Positions 10,728-22,919 of a DNA stretch of 64,000 nucleotides are shown here, piece by piece (position 1 is the stretch's first letter; every line of letters starts with the position of its first letter). Source of the DNA: Drosophila miranda (Eukaryota; Arthropoda; Insecta; Diptera; Drosophilidae); assembly GCF_003369915.1 (NCBI RefSeq), contig NW_022881603.1, forward strand, positions 33,353,522 to 33,417,521, written 5' to 3'. The notes beneath the pieces were generated by a model, which was not told the DNA's origin, made no database searches, and worked only from the letters and a program-made list of their open reading frames with translations. Made by a program: the position numbers and the translations under genes.

Positions 10728-12758
10728 TGTCACGTGCAACCACGATGTAGGCGAGATGGTCCTCTCAGCTTGAAGCGGCACGCTGTCAATTTTCCGGCTA
10801 CTGGCTCGTCGGCCACGAGTGTGGTGTTCTTGTTTATTTGCTCCTAAGCTGAGGCCTACCCTATTATTATTCTACATTTAATGCGTGTCAATAAGCCATA
10901 TGAAACCGGACGGAAAGCACAACACCTAAAACGAAAGACAATAACTGCACTGGTGAACGGACAACGAAAAGAATTCCTCAGCTGTTCATGAGGAGTGATG
11001 TTCGCCCACCCTACCTTGGTCTTGCTGTGCCCGATACCACATAATTTGTTACAAGACCCCTTATATTATGCGAGACCTACAGGGGCTTGCTGCAGGAGAT
11101 CAAACACTATTTCTTCTACTCAGACATTATAAACGTTTATTTATTTCTAATGACTAAAATTAGTGATCCCCAGTAATTTAATGTTCTCATTTGCCCTTCC
11201 CGAGTATTGGCTACGACTTAATTTTAAATAATTTGCGTAAAGTACTGTAAATAAATAAGAAGCTTAGGCTAGATATGAGAGAGAACAGATGATTTGAATA
11301 GGAGTGAAAAGAAAAGAAATGTAAGAGAATTTTATGTGAGCAATTGCTGGCATAGCGATCCACCAAAAGAGAAGGTGTAATGTACGAGAGGCGTAGGGAA
11401 AAGAATCAAGAGGTGACTTTCTGATGCCCTCTCTTTTCAACCCACTAATTGGGTGCGCTCCCGTGGCGAACTTTCATATTTTTATATATTTTTCGAACTT
11501 TCATATACATATTTTATTTATTCAATTGAACGACTTACAGGAACCTCCATCGACGAAGCGCTTCCGATTTGGGCCCCTGAAAAGTATAAAAAAAGAACAC
11601 ACACAATTCGCACACACAAAAAAATTGAGATGACGACCGAGTGGCTCAGGCAGATCGAGTTAATTTTAACGGTGATTGCCTGTCTCTTTTCTTCCCGTCC
11701 CTCACGCCGCCTTACATTCCTCTGCGCTCAGTCTTGCATTCCTATGTGCAGATTAGCGGCGCTTATCGGGCACCGGTATGTGGGGGCTCGCCCGCAGCGC
11801 AAAGTTAGGTGGAGAGAGATAGATAGGGATAGAGAGCTAAAGAAGCCTAAATGAGAGGGAGAATAAAATAACTCGGGTATTGATGCTTAGAGCATCTGAC
11901 TACGATCCGTTATTTGTTTCTTATATTTGATTCTTTTTTTTTTGTTATTGTTATTTTGGGCGGGGCTGGCCTTCTATGAGGAATTTTCTAACTCGATCTG
12001 CCACTATTTGTCGCCACTGAAGAACACTTTTTTTTTCTTTGCCTCCTCCCATGCGCACGGGGTATGGACGCATACGCGGAGCGATGAACAAGCCGACGCG
12101 GCTGCCGTCTGCCGGGCACTAGTTGGCCTCTCCTCTCTGGCTCGCCGAACTGCTCCAACGCGACGACCCAAAGCTCCGGCGAATTTCTACGAATTTCAGC
12201 TGGCGGTCGTGGAAGACGAGCCTCCTCCAATTTAAGACCTATGGAAATTTGCACCCACAGAACACCTTTATACTCTTTCGCTAGGCTGTCTTTTTTTTTT
12301 TATTCCACAACTTACCCAAACGGGTGACCCGTCGAAAGGGTGTATCGAAGAGGTTTCACTAATCACCGTCTCACTTCCTGGCTACTTTTCACTAGTTATT
12401 GTATTTATATGGTTTTTCTCTTTTTTCTTTCTTTGAATATTCAACTACGGCTGACACTATAGAGGACACTTGGAGAACAAAATCCAATGCTGACGACCAG
12501 GCTTGGAATCCCGCAATGGCGTCCAATGCCATCTATTTATAGCCGTTTATCTTGTCCGACTTCGATTTCGAACTCGCTCTCCTTTCGACGAGGAAGGACT
12601 CTGACTCTGGCTCTGGCTCTGACCCACTCTTTGATCCCAGGCCCTCTTTGCCGACTGTTAAAGAGAGTTTGTCTTGCCTCTCGTTAGACGGTGCCTAATT
12701 TTCGGCGGACCCCAAAAACCCTAGGCCTCCTCACAGCAGCTACAAGCCTCACCGTACA
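10728..12758 (-). repeat. 5' LTR of nested Ty3-type element
   Basis: A 2031-bp direct repeat of 3050-5071. The two edges were set by comparing the LTR copies with the interrupted ORF1: the ORF1 frame resumes exactly after the GGTG repeat. Confidence 0.9.
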
Positions 12759-12762
12759 GGTG

Positions 12763-13191
12763 GCAAAGGTGGAGGATATCCAAGGGCAGAGGCGCCAGAT
12801 TATCCTCGTCCTAAATGAGGAATCCATTGATCTCCTCGCAAAGTCGGACGGTGTAGTGGATTATGGCTACAAGAAGGTCACCATATCCACTTACAAGTCC
12901 GATCGCAAGGGCAGGCAAGCGGAGGTCGAGCCAGACCCGGAGCTGCCGGAGATCCCAAAAGAGGGGGCCTCGTGCGAGGAAGACAACCCGGCGTCGGATG
13001 CGGCGTCCATGATGTCGGACGATATCTTGGACGACTACGCGTTCGACGAGAGCGACCTAGCCAGAGGTCTCAGCCACATCGTTGTCGGGGAGGAGCCGGA
13101 GTCCCCTGACAGCGATCTAGAAGTAACAATGGTGGAGGCGAGCCTCAGGAATGTCGTTGACGCTCCTGCAGATAAACCTCCACCATTGTAA
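12763..13191 (+). pseudogene. LOA-like ORF1, 3' part (142 codons)
   Basis: This stretch continues ORF1 in frame on the far side of the nested LTR element; the whole ORF1 would be about 495 residues. The C-terminal section is strongly acidic (many Asp/Glu, including a run near DDILDDYAFDESD). The stop is at 13189-13191. It overlaps the ORF2 start by 41 bp in another frame, the usual tight ORF1/ORF2 coupling of these elements. The apparent start at 12691 lies in the LTR and is not real. Confidence 0.75.
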
Positions 13192-16100
13192 GGCAGCATG
13201 CGCTGCTCTACTGCTCCACCTGGCCAAGGGTGGAGCCGACATAGTCCTCATTCAGGAGCCCTGGATCCTCGGAAACAGGGTCTCCGGTCTGAGGACTTCT
13301 GACTACAAGCTATATGTAGCTGAAACCGCAGGTAAAATTCGTACCTGCATTCTTGCAAAAAGAGAGTTGCACCTATTTTTGCTCCCAAATTTCAGCAATG
13401 AAGACCACACCGCAGTGAGCCTCGAAGGCCAGGAGCGCTCACTGAGGATCTGCTCCGCATACATGGGGCATGAACAACCAGACCCCCCTCCACACGCGCC
13501 TCTCCGGGCTCTAATCGCAGACTGCTCGGCCAAGGACATCGGCCTAATTGTGGGGTGCGATGCTAATGCACATCACTGTCAGTGGGGAAGCACTGACACA
13601 AACGAAAGGGGTGAGTACCTTTTCAGTTACTTACTGACCACTCAGATGGTCTTACTAAACCGGGGTAGTGATCCCACCTTTATCATTAAAAACCGCAAGG
13701 AGGTCCTGGACCTCACGCTTGCCTCTCATGAGATACAGCGTAACATTGTATCCTGGAGGGTCCTGGAAGAGCACTCCTTCTCGGACCACAGGTACGTGGA
13801 AACTGTCTTCTCCTTCTCAGTACCGAAGCCAGTCCGATTCCGAAACATCAGGCGGACAAACTGGACTCGGTACTCTGATTACCTCTGTCGTGTTCTCCCT
13901 GAGCCCCCATCTGAGGAGGAGTTCTCCACGGAGGCCACGACTCGTCTTCTTAAGATCTTTACCGACGCCTGCAATAAGGCGCTCGACAAAGCATGCCCCT
14001 CTGGCAAGAACAGAGGCCGGAAGAAACCTGAATGGTGGAATCCGAAACTGGGTGAACTCCGGAAAGCCTCCCGGAGACTCTTCAATAAAGCTAAGGCTGA
14101 AAACGTTGAGCAAAACTGGGCCGAATACAAGGCCAGTCTGTCAACCTACAACAAAGAACTTAGAAAAGCCAAACGCGCCTCCTGGCGTAAGTTCTGCAGC
14201 GAAATCGAGAGTAACTCAGAAGCCTCACGCTTGCGAAGAGTTCTCTCGAAGACAACACCCACCCTGGGCTACTTGAAGAACACCGACCAGTCGTGGACTA
14301 CGTCCAGCGAGGAGTCGCTAAATCTTCTCCTAAATACCCACTTCCCTGGCTGCGATGAAAACAGACCCAACTACCTCGCGCCTCCTTCTGTCGCCTCAAA
14401 TTCCATCTTGAGACTGCTAAGCCAGGAGAACATTTCCTGGGCGATCAGAAGCTTTAAACCCTACAAGTCCGCGGGGCCAGACGGCATTTTCCCTGCCCAA
14501 CTGATTCACGCGGGACATAAAGCCATTAACTGGCTCAAAATAATTTACGAGGGAATCTTCTCCCACGGGTGCATTCCTGACACCTGGCTTCAGACCAAAG
14601 TCGTATTCATACCCAAGGCAGGCAAGCCCTCGCACACTGCCCCAAAGGATTTCAGACCCATAAGTCTATCGTCTTTTCTTCTAAAGGCGATGGAGCGGCT
14701 CCTGGGGCTGCATCTAACGGCGTGCATTCCGTCCAGTCTGATCTCAGACTCCCAGCATGCCTATCGGAAGGGAAGATCCACCGAAACGGCCCTACACTCG
14801 ATCACATCGATCATCGAAGCATCCCTTAATTTTAAGGAGTACACCCTAGTAGCCTTCCTCGACATAGAAGGCGCCTTAAACAACATCCTTCCGACCGCCA
14901 TCACGGGCGCACTGACGGATCTGGGCGTTGACTCCAGGACGGTGAGCCTGATCGATCAGATGCTACAATGCAGGACGGTTGAGGCATCACTGGGGACGTC
15001 AACGTGTACCAGATTTGTCAGCTCCTATGGAACGTGGCAGTGAACACACTGCTGCGGGAGATAGAGGGGGGTGGCTGCCGTGTGGTGGCGTACGCGGACG
15101 ATGTTGCCATAGCATTCTCCGGAAAATTTCCGCAGACATTGTGTGAGTGCATGACAAGTACTCTCACGAAAATGTCGAAATGGGCAGACAAATGCGGGTT
15201 AGGCGTCAACCCGTCTAAAACGGAACTGGTGCTTTTCACTAGGAAGTACAAAGTTCCGGTACTGATTCCCCCAAGACTATGTGGGGAAACGCTAGTCTTC
15301 AGCAACAACGCCAAGTATCTTGGCCTAATCCTCGATAGAAAGCTCGATTGGAAATTGAGCATAGAGGATAGAGTAAAGAAGGCCACAGTGGCCCTCTATA
15401 CTTGCAGGAAAGCCATCGGACTAAAATGGGGAATGACCCCCTATATAGTTCGGTGGCTCTACACCGCCATCATACGACCAATCATGATCTATGGAGTGGT
15501 GGTATGGTGGCCAGCCTTGGACAGAAGGACATGCCTCAATAAACTCAGCAGAGTTCAACGCATGGCAGAGCTATGCATAACTGGCGGGCTACGCACTACT
15601 CCAGGTGAAGCCCTGGATACTGTGCTGGACCTCCTCCCTGTGGATCTCATGGGAAAGAAGGTGGCAACACTTTCCGCCCTCAGAATGAGAGAAGCCAGAC
15701 TGTGGAAAGCATCTGCGGTTGGGCACTCGGGAATCCTGATGAGACTCCCGCAATTACCAGAGAGGACAGATTACTGTATCCCCAGTGATCACCTCTCGAC
15801 GCCCTTCCAGGTATCAATCCCATCTAGGGAGGACTGGGAGATGGGCGAACCAGGACCTGCAAATGCGGTCCACTTCTACACTGATGGCTCAAAGCTAGAC
15901 GGCCGCGTGGGAGGCGGAGTCTACTGCAGCGAGCTGAACATCAGTCATTGCTTCAGGCTCCCGGATCACTGTAGTGTGTTCCAAGCGGAGGTTGAAGCCA
16001 TCAAGGCGGCCATTTCGATCGTCTCCAAATTACTTCTAGATACGCACTTAGTGTGCGTCTTCTCGGACAGCCAAGCAGCTATCAAAGCTCTAGGCTCAAT

Positions 16101-16665
16101 ATCGTCGAACTCAGCGACTGTAAATGACTGCCGCAGGTCTCTGCACGAGATCGCAGAGCAGTTAGATCTCTTCCTTATATGGGTCCCCGGCCACAGGGAC
16201 ATCGAGGGGAATGACGCCGCCGACGAGCTAGCCAGGCAGGGTACTACGATTCCTCTCCTACCGGAGAGGGAGCAAGTAGCGATGCCCTTGGCTACGTGCA
16301 GGCTCCTAACGCACGAATTGTTCTCAAGATTGATATGGCCATATCGATCGAAGAAGCGCTCAGCAGAGCTGTATAAACTCAGCAGAGCACAGTGCTCTGC
16401 AGTTACTAGAGCCATTACGGGACACTGGCAGATCGGCACTCACGCCTCTAGACTGTCAATCCCTCATAACGACTTCTGCAGGAGTTGTCGCGACGAGGAG
16501 GAGGAGGAATCGGTCCCCCACTTCTTCTGCCACTGCCCAGCCCTTGGAAATCGTCGTCTTCGAATTCTCGGGGCCGCTTTCCTCACGGACATTTCGGACC
16601 TGTCCGTAATCAAACCAGGGACCTTGTCCAAATACATCCAAGCCACCGGATGGGACTGCCCTTAA
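13151..16665 (+). pseudogene. LOA-like ORF2: endonuclease, reverse transcriptase, RNase H (frameshifted)
   Basis: ATG at 13151 begins an apurinic-like endonuclease domain (LLQINLHHC; QEPW; CDANAHHCQWGS; SDHRYVE near residue 210). RT follows: the fingers region holds SAGPDGIFPAQL and PISLSS, and the palm YADD box lies in the second frame segment (from 15004). RNase H has TDGSK, SDSQAA and WVPGHRDIEGNDAADELA. A C-terminal Cys/His cluster (CRSC...HFFCHC) is present. At about 15015-15020 a deletion removes the conserved GTPQG-type block before LLWN and shifts the frame, so no functional RT can be made. The stop is at 16663-16665. Confidence 0.85.
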
Positions 16666-16815
16666 CCTGCAGTAGTATGCTCTCACGGTTCGGGCAACGC
16701 GAAGGGGCACATGCCCATGCGGCAACACAACGGACCTTTTATAGGTCCAAGTGAGCTTGGGGGCGGGAGGCTCTTATCCCCCCCCTCCCGGCTACCGCCT
16801 TAACCTAACCTAACC
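16666..16815 (+). other. 3' UTR and TAACC tail of LOA-like element
   Basis: A short 3' UTR ends in a GC-rich C-run and then a few TAACC units. Tandem short repeats instead of poly(A) are usual for LOA/I-type elements. Confidence 0.6.
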
Positions 16816-16828
16816 TAATAATATATTA
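16816..16828. repeat. Right target-site duplication of LOA-like element
   Basis: Exact copy of 1543-1555 (TAATAATATATTA). Confidence 0.85.
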
Positions 16829-16926
16829 TATTATTTTACATAATAAACAGCAACTGTGAAGATGTTTAGTAACTGCTTTTGATTTTTTTTTTACAAAACC
16901 ATATTCTTATATTTGTTTTTAGGTCC

Positions 16927-19090
16927 TTATTGTTTGAATGCGTGTACGGAACCCTTTTTTATGTATTTATATGGACGCAATCGGCATCGTTTTGCAAATG
17001 CACTTATATAAGGCTTTTCCTTGGTGTATTCTATAGTCGTCTGCATTGAGCCTTCTGTCTCCAGAAAGATGTCAAAACTATAAATAGTTCGGAAAAGCTG
17101 AGCGTACAGAATACGATAATTTGCTTCCAGCTGTTGGGGTTGCAATGAGTTGGTCCAGTACTCCATCATCTACAAAATGGTATCAAAATAAGCTTATATA
17201 TAACGCATGGAAGTCTGAACAAACTAACCTTGATAGCTGCATTATTCTGCGATGTACGGCGACCGTTCCAATGCACACTCAATATCCAGAGTGGCATTTC
17301 CAATGGATAATTACTCGGTATTCGAATGAAACACTCCATTTTGGCAGAGCCACGAACAATCACAGCACGATAGGAATTGTATGTTATGCCCTTATCATCC
17401 GGAGAAATGTTTAGTACGTCTGAATTTTGGGCTAGGAATTCCTCGAGAGTGATCGCCGTCCACTGCACTAGGCTGCAAGACAAGGCCGCAGGATAGACAT
17501 TTTCTTTTAGTGCATACAAATCGATGTCCTTGTTAGTCAGACCACGTATTTGCTGACTTAGATTTAACCAAGAGTTCCAGCGCCGTGTAATGCGAGCTAT
17601 GGTCTCCCGCATGCTTTTATTCAAGTTCAGCTCATGCTCATACAACATCGAGCTGTTGACTGTTGGTATAGAGCATATACTTTGTAACCAACAGTATGCT
17701 TTTCCAAAGTCCTTAGACTCCAGATATTCTATACATTCCTCTGATGTCAGATCCTTATTCTGTAACTAACGCAAATATATAATTTTATGATTCATACATA
17801 TATATAGGAAAATTATAGCTTGTTGCTTGTCTTACATCGTATTGAATACCGGGTATAGGTATTTCATTACCCAAATCGTTTGCAAACAAATGCCGAAGGA
17901 GATTCTGAACGAAATTAGTATCCCTAAAAACATGAAAATGTTTTAAAATATAGTTGCTGCTAAAGCAATTCACTCGCTAAAACTTACCCTTGATGGTTTG
18001 TATTATTGGAAATGCTCAATTGGGGCCATGCTGTCGCACATTTAATTTGTTCGAAATAGCGAATAATCAACACCAGTTGAATCGAGCTAGCAGAACCAAG
18101 CTAGAGACCGTTCAAACGTTAAGGTATTTTTCTATAGTCGTATGTTTTGGTTTAATCTTACCGTGATGCGAATGTGCAGAGGATGAGGACTTAATTCTTT
18201 GTTCAAAGGATTTTCCTCAGGCTTTCCCTACAATTCAATGTCCCTTTCAGAGTAGTCGCGCCTTGCTTTTGGGTTTTGCTTTAGGTTTGTCAACTCCTGC
18301 ATCTGAGCTTCACTTTTATATCCTACCACTTCAACATTGAATGATGGCTCATCGCTCGCACGTTGAAGGCATTGCAGTTTGATTAATAATATATAAAGAG
18401 GCTTGGGCAGATATTTGACCACAGCACTAAGCTTCCATTCAACATCAAGAGAAAGCTGCAGTGCATCATGCAGCGGTTTCGTAGCACTCTTTAGGGTGCG
18501 TAGAGCTGGCGCGAATGAAACGTACCTATTATGTTGTTTAAGATTCTCTTGTTGCAGCTCCTTTTTGGAGTTCTTCAATGAGCTTTTCTGTTCATCCAGG
18601 TCTTTCCTTAAACGCAGTTCACACTCTAAGCGCTGCAAATGCTTGTAGTGCTTCGATTCTGGTTTCACTTTACTATCTTCAATTCCCGGCAATTTGGTAA
18701 AATACTCAGTGTCTGAGAGCAGGACCAACTTGGAGTCACGACTCTGGAATTTCTCGCAACGCACGATGTCCTTTTTCAAGTGGCTCACTTCGTACAGAAG
18801 ATTTTGCAATTGCAACCGACTTATGTCCACTTTACATTTTTCTAAGTGTAAGTTATCCCGTCCAGACTTTATTTTCTGTTTAACTTCTCGATTTGCATGC
18901 TTTAATGCAACAAATTTCAATGCCGCCGCAGTTCGCAATGTGTCTGAGTTCTGCCCCTGCATACAAAAATAATGAAAATAAGGAACCAACGACTTTGCAG
19001 CTTGTTAACACTTACGCTCTTTTTTACTTTTAATATTTCCCCGATGATATCTTCCAGCTGCTGAAACTGCGTATTTAAAATAGCCTCCAT
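16927..19090 (-). pseudogene. thoc5: THOC5 copy T1: six exons, one nonsense codon
   Basis: THOC5 is a coiled-coil subunit of the THO/TREX complex, which couples transcription to mRNA export in the nucleus. Exons in transcript order are 19016-19090, 18162-18956, 17988-18100, 17836-17923, 17229-17759 and 16927-17169; all splice sites are GT-AG and phases agree, giving 614 codons. Family signatures are LKFVALKHANREVK, LQLQNLLYEVSHLKK, LPKPLYILLIKLQ, FLETEGS and the C-terminal RPYKYIKKG. The serine codon after DIEL is TAG (18228-18230, codon 268), so the protein would lose its second half. Otherwise this is the best preserved copy in the window. Its 3' flank runs into the LOA element, and no DUF2358 partner is present. 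Confidence 0.9.
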
Positions 19091-19446
19091 TTCACTTAAT
19101 AATATATTTATTCGGAAGCTAAACAAAAGTGTGCCGCGGATTGATTGTTAAAATATAATGTCCGACCATCAGAAATATACCCAAATATACCATAGATATA
19201 CCGACGAATTCAAGTTCTATTGTGATATTCCCCGTTTTTGATATTCCGTCGAATATTACTAGCTAGGTAGATCTCTCAGTCCTGCCCACATAATTTTATC
19301 CAATAAATTAATCAATTTTCTACTTGACTGGTTTGTTTTAAATACTTGACTTATTTTCTTGCTACGGCGATTGCTGTTTTTTTTTCCAACAACAATATAG
19401 CGTCTCGTTATGATGAAAAAACGAATTTAGCCCACTTAAGCCCCCT
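19091..19446 (-). other. 5' flank of THOC5 copy T1
   Basis: This is the upstream/5' UTR region and probable promoter, conserved ahead of every THOC5 copy. It holds one copy of a roughly 27-bp motif (reads ATTCCGTCGAATATTACTAG) that in other units also occurs at the edge of the RNase H fragment. No TATA or DRE element stands out. Confidence 0.4.
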
Positions 19447-19533
19447 CTATTTAAATAGTTCACCTTCTTCAGGTAAATGGCAGAAAATATTAACGATTGT
19501 AAATTCTTCTTGTAGATTCAGGCCATCTTTCAT
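19447..19533 (-). other. Conserved 28-codon piece upstream of THOC5 (T1 unit)
   Basis: ATG directly follows a good acceptor (TTTTTAATTTCAG). The peptide MKDGLNLQEEFT... ends EGELFK and a stop. The same piece sits ahead of every THOC5 copy (23610-23696 -, 33986-34072 +, 43397-43483 +, 49451-49537 +, 54455-54541 +, 59493-59579 +). It could be the last exon of a neighbouring gene whose remainder was lost, or an upstream THOC5 leader exon. I do not recognise it. Confidence 0.35.
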
Positions 19534-19653
19534 CTGAAATTAAAAATAACAACGCTAACTCTCACCTGAACTGCGCTAAAATGATTAAAATTTCATTATT
19601 TTCGGCCCCTTGGCTTATAATAGGTTAATTGTTCTCCGTTCTCTCACAAAAGT

Positions 19654-19850
19654 GTGGCCATCAACGAAAAGACTGACATAGCAGCAAAGGCTGCTACAAG
19701 TGAGGGGTTTACAATAAATATAAAATACAGCTACAAGGAGGCTCAAAGAGAAATTAGGAACTTTTTAGTATACAAATGGAATGAGGACTACAGGACGAAG
19801 TGTAGGACGAAGGGATCCAGCCTCATAGACATATTTCCAGACATAAATAG
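19654..19850 (+). mobile_element. I-like non-LTR RNase H fragment, doubly truncated (T1 unit)
   Basis: The frame AINEKTDIAAKAATSEG matches the middle of the RNase H fragment found in the array units. Relative to those it lacks the part before VAINEK and everything after FPDI, where an AT-rich repeat begins (19843). Confidence 0.6.
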
Positions 19851-19887
19851 AAATAATTAATATAATAAATATAAATAAGTTACATAT
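19843..19887. repeat. 45-bp AT-rich repeat, copy 1
   Basis: It begins ATAAATAGAAATAATT and ends GTTACATAT. The same 45 bp occur at 24006-24050 (by duplication) and, independently, at 31171-31215. Confidence 0.7.
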
Positions 19888-20452
19888 AGATATAATATGG
19901 ACGGACTTAAATGAGGGGATTAACATATACATATAAATGGAGACGTCTAACAAAAATAAATAATGGGAGTAAATAAGTTAATTGATGATTTTTTGTTCTC
20001 TCTAAATGGACGAGGGACTCGCTCTACGTGGCCAGGATTGTGTCTTCGAGCCTAGCAAAACCAAGCCAGGATGGCGGAGCTGTGACCTATTCCTCTTATG
20101 CTTCTTGGGTCTCTTTCCCGTCCCGCTAGTCCTGGTTCCTGGTCTCTCACTGATCTGGATCCCCTGGAATCACAGATTTATTTATCTTTTTTTTCTTTCC
20201 TCCTCACCGCTTCTATGGGATATCACCTATCGATATCTTCGCATGCAACACCTAGCGAAAATTCGAGCGACCATGGCCGCGGAGAATTATTCGCAAACAG
20301 CGAAGAGTTACACGTTTCCCTAAAACTGCTGGCCTTCCCGGACATTACGGTGCCTAGGATCTTGCAGCGCCCAACGTAGGCTTACACCCACTGATCGGAT
20401 ATTCCCTACGTGAGTGCGTTTCCCTTGTTTCTGACTCAGTCTGAAGTTTTCG
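19888..20452 (-). repeat. Probable LTR/3' UTR segment of rearranged Ty3-type element
   Basis: It lies just downstream of the pol stop of the minus-strand element, where a 3' LTR would be. It holds two overlapping plus-strand ORFs (20006-20323, 20098-20379) without domains, which I treat as chance. It is duplicated at 24051-24615. No matching LTR was found on the gag side. Confidence 0.4.
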
Positions 20453-22919
20453 CTACAATTTTAGGTCTTTGGCGTGAAAAATCCCCACCGGCCTCCCCGA
20501 CAGATCCTCCAGCTCGTAGGCGTTATTCCCTACTGGACGTACGACTCTGCATTTTAGGAATTTCCGGGCGAACTTGGCGTTGTAGCTTTTGCCAAAGTCG
20601 CTGAGGGTGAAGTTGCGCCTGTAGACTTCTTGGCCAGGTCTGGCGAAAAAGACTCGGGCACGTTTGTTGTATCGCTGGCTGCTCCGCTCATACGCTTGGT
20701 GTAGGCTGCGTTTAATTTGCTCGCGAATGAGGTGTCGCTTATCCGCGGGATCTAATGCGTGCACTTCATGTTCCGTCAAAGACTGCAGCTTCCTCGCCAG
20801 CTTATAGCAGTTCCCATTCAGAAACATCTGTTGTCCAAATACAGCGAAAAACGGCGTTACGCCTGTGGCTTCGTGCACCGAGTCACGGATTGAAACTTCG
20901 ATCTCCGGTAGGTAGATGTCCCAGTCTCTGTGATCCTTTTCCAAATACGTCCTTATTGCAGCGAGTATCGTCCGATTTACTCTCTCGGCTGCATTGCTTT
21001 GCGGCGAGTAGACTGCTGTGCGCATGTGTCGGATCCCGAAGCCGCTGACCATGTCCATGAACGCCTTCGATAGGAACTGCTTTCCGTTGTCGGAGTGGAT
21101 CACCTCTGGCACCCCGAACTTGTAGAATACCTCTTGCACCAGGAATTGAACGACGTTCGCAGCGGTCGCCTCTCTCATCGCCTTCAAGAAGGTAAATTTT
21201 GAAAAGTGGTCTACGACGACGAAAATCCAGGCCTGTCCCCTTTTTGACCTGGGATACTTTCCCAGGAAGTCTAAGCCATTCCAAAAGCCTCTCCGTGACC
21301 ACTTCCTGACCGATCCCGAATTGGCTACGGTAATTGGGAGCTTTGGATTCCTTGCATTCGGTGCAGCTTCGGACGTATTCCCGCACTTAGTAGTGCCTTT
21401 TTAACCTATGCAAGGTCTTCTTCATTCCACCGTGTCCAGCTGTGAGGTCTTCGTGGGCCTTCGCGATGAGGGTTTTCGTCAGTGCCGCGGGAATTGAACC
21501 TTCCACTTGGTCGTCGATTTGCGCGAAGCCCATTCGCTTGAATACCAGGTCCCCGTCTATTCGCAGGTCAGGCAATAATTCTTGTTCCTGCAGATTTCTC
21601 CTTTCAACTCCTGGTATTCCGTTGATTTGAATTCCGTCGTCTGGAATCCGAGGATTTCCGTTGGGTCTAGAACCACCTCCTCGATGCAGCGCGATAGTGT
21701 ATCCGCCACTATATTTTCGACTCCCTTGCGGTGTTCGATCTCGAAGTCGAACCTCTGCAGCCGCAATGACTATCTCGCTAGACGCCCATTCAGGTCCTTG
21801 AGTGACATTAGCCATTTAAGGCTGGCGTGGTCAGTGATTACCGTGAACGGCATCAATTCCACATATGGCCTGAATCTTTCAATCGCCAATACCGCAGCTA
21901 AGCATTCTTTCTCCGTTACCGAATAATTTATTTGATGTTTGTTTAGCTTGGAAGAAAAGAATGCCACTGGGCGCTCTGCTTTGTCATCATCCAGCTGAAA
22001 AAGCACTGCTCCCACTCCAAAATTTGAGGCGTCGCACTGGATGTAGAAATGGCGTTTAAAGTCGGCATGGACTAATACAGGAGCCGTGGTGAGTGCCTTC
22101 TTCAGGGATTCTATGGCCGCCCTCGCTTCCGTTGGCAAGGAAAACTTCCCGCGCGGATGCTTTTTCAGAGCATCTGTTAACGGTACCGCGATGGTGGCGA
22201 AGTCCTTGATGAAGCGCCTATCCCATCCTGCGGTTCCTATGAAGCTCCGTAGCTCCTTTACTGAACTCGGGCTCGGGATCTTTTGTATAGCCACAACCCT
22301 ATCGGGATCCATTTGCAGCGTGCCGCCTCCGATGATAAACCCCAGGTATTTCAGCGACTTAAAGCAGAATTTGGAACTGGGCCACCAATCGCAGATATCG
22401 CAGATGCGTCTGGAAATCCGGGGCTATCACCAAAAGATCGTCCAAATAAACGAAAACGTTTGATCTGAGCTGAGTCGGGATTACCTTATCCATCACTCTG
22501 CATAACCTCTGGGCAGCGTTACACAGACCGAAGGGCATCATCACGAATTGATACAGCGGACGGCCTGCAACGGTAAATGCGGTGCACTTCCGGCTTTCTG
22601 GGTCCAATTTAATTTGCCAGAATGCGAATTTGAGGTCGACGCTGGAAATGTAATATGTCTGGTCAATCCTGGATAGTATACCCTCGATGCTAGGAAGAGG
22701 GTAAGCATCTTTTACGGTGAGCTGATTCAGTTTCCGCGCGTCCAAACAGAATCTATTTTTGTTTGGCTTTCGCACCACCGTCGTCCGATTGCTCCATGGA
22801 CTATCGCTGACCTCGATCACTCCTAGTTCCAGCATTTTATCCACCTCGGTCCAGATCACCTCCTGCATCGCTGGGGATTGAGGGTAATGCCGATCTTTAA
22901 ATGGTTCTGCGCCCTCGAT
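20453..22919 (-). pseudogene. Pol of rearranged Ty3-type element, RT to integrase (copy a)
   Basis: In transcript order: RT from about 22919 with YPLPSIEGILS, FGLCNAAQR and YLDD; a frame break at about 22359 where sequence between FQTHLR and the next block is missing; RNase H (22312-21770) with QCDASNFGVG and ITDHASLKWL; a TAG in place of Trp after GRLAR (21770-21772); a zinc-binding region (21815-21387); a further break; then an integrase core (21187-20453) with SDNGKQF and NAAERVNRT and a C-terminal RRNFTLSDFGK tail. The gene order is that of Ty3 elements. Several lesions make it inactive. The N-terminal end is cut by the duplication junction at 22920. Confidence 0.85.

Larger units (their letters stand above)
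3050..12758 (-). mobile_element. Ty3-type LTR retrotransposon with 2-kb LTRs, apparently intact
   Basis: The full length is 9709 bp. LTRs of 2022 and 2031 bp flank, on the minus strand, a tRNA-Lys primer site, an approximately 0.86-kb leader, gag, pol (protease-RT-RNase H-integrase) and a G-rich tract. The ends are TG...CA. The host sequence GGTG occurs on both sides (3046-3049 and 12759-12762), a 4-bp target duplication as expected for Ty3-type integrases. The LTRs differ by only a few substitutions and short indels, and both ORFs are open, so the insertion is young. There is no room for env between the pol stop and the LTR. Very long LTRs plus a tRNA-Lys primer recall Ulysses/Osvaldo-like elements; this placement is tentative. 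Confidence 0.9.
1556..16815 (+). mobile_element. LOA-clade non-LTR retrotransposon, split by a nested LTR element
   Basis: A 13-bp target-site duplication bounds this element. Without the nested insertion (3050-12762) it is about 5.5 kb: a GC-rich 5' leader, ORF1, and an ORF2 with endonuclease, reverse transcriptase and RNase H domains. It ends in TAACC repeats at 16800-16815. The order EN-RT-RNase H and the ORF2 start motif LLQINLHHC fit the LOA clade (Bilbo and Trim of obscura-group flies belong there). It is dead: ORF2 has lost part of the RT core and ORF1 is interrupted. It lies just past the 3' end of the minus-strand THOC5 copy. Confidence 0.85.
18757..20555. repeat. 1.8-kb duplicated segment, left copy
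   Basis: It matches 22920-24718 at a constant offset of 4163 bp with almost no differences (one noted: GAGGGG versus TAGGGG near 19913/24076). It spans THOC5 exon 2 (part), exon 1, the upstream region, the RNase H fragment and the LTR-like segment. Confidence 0.9.

Noticed and set aside
16798..16816. TAACC repeats as telomere-like sequence
   Set aside because: Only a few units at the exact 3' end of a non-LTR element, followed by its target duplication.
20006..20379. 105- and 93-codon ORFs duplicated at 24169-24542
   Set aside because: Two overlapping frames without domains in an LTR-like segment, duplicated as a block.
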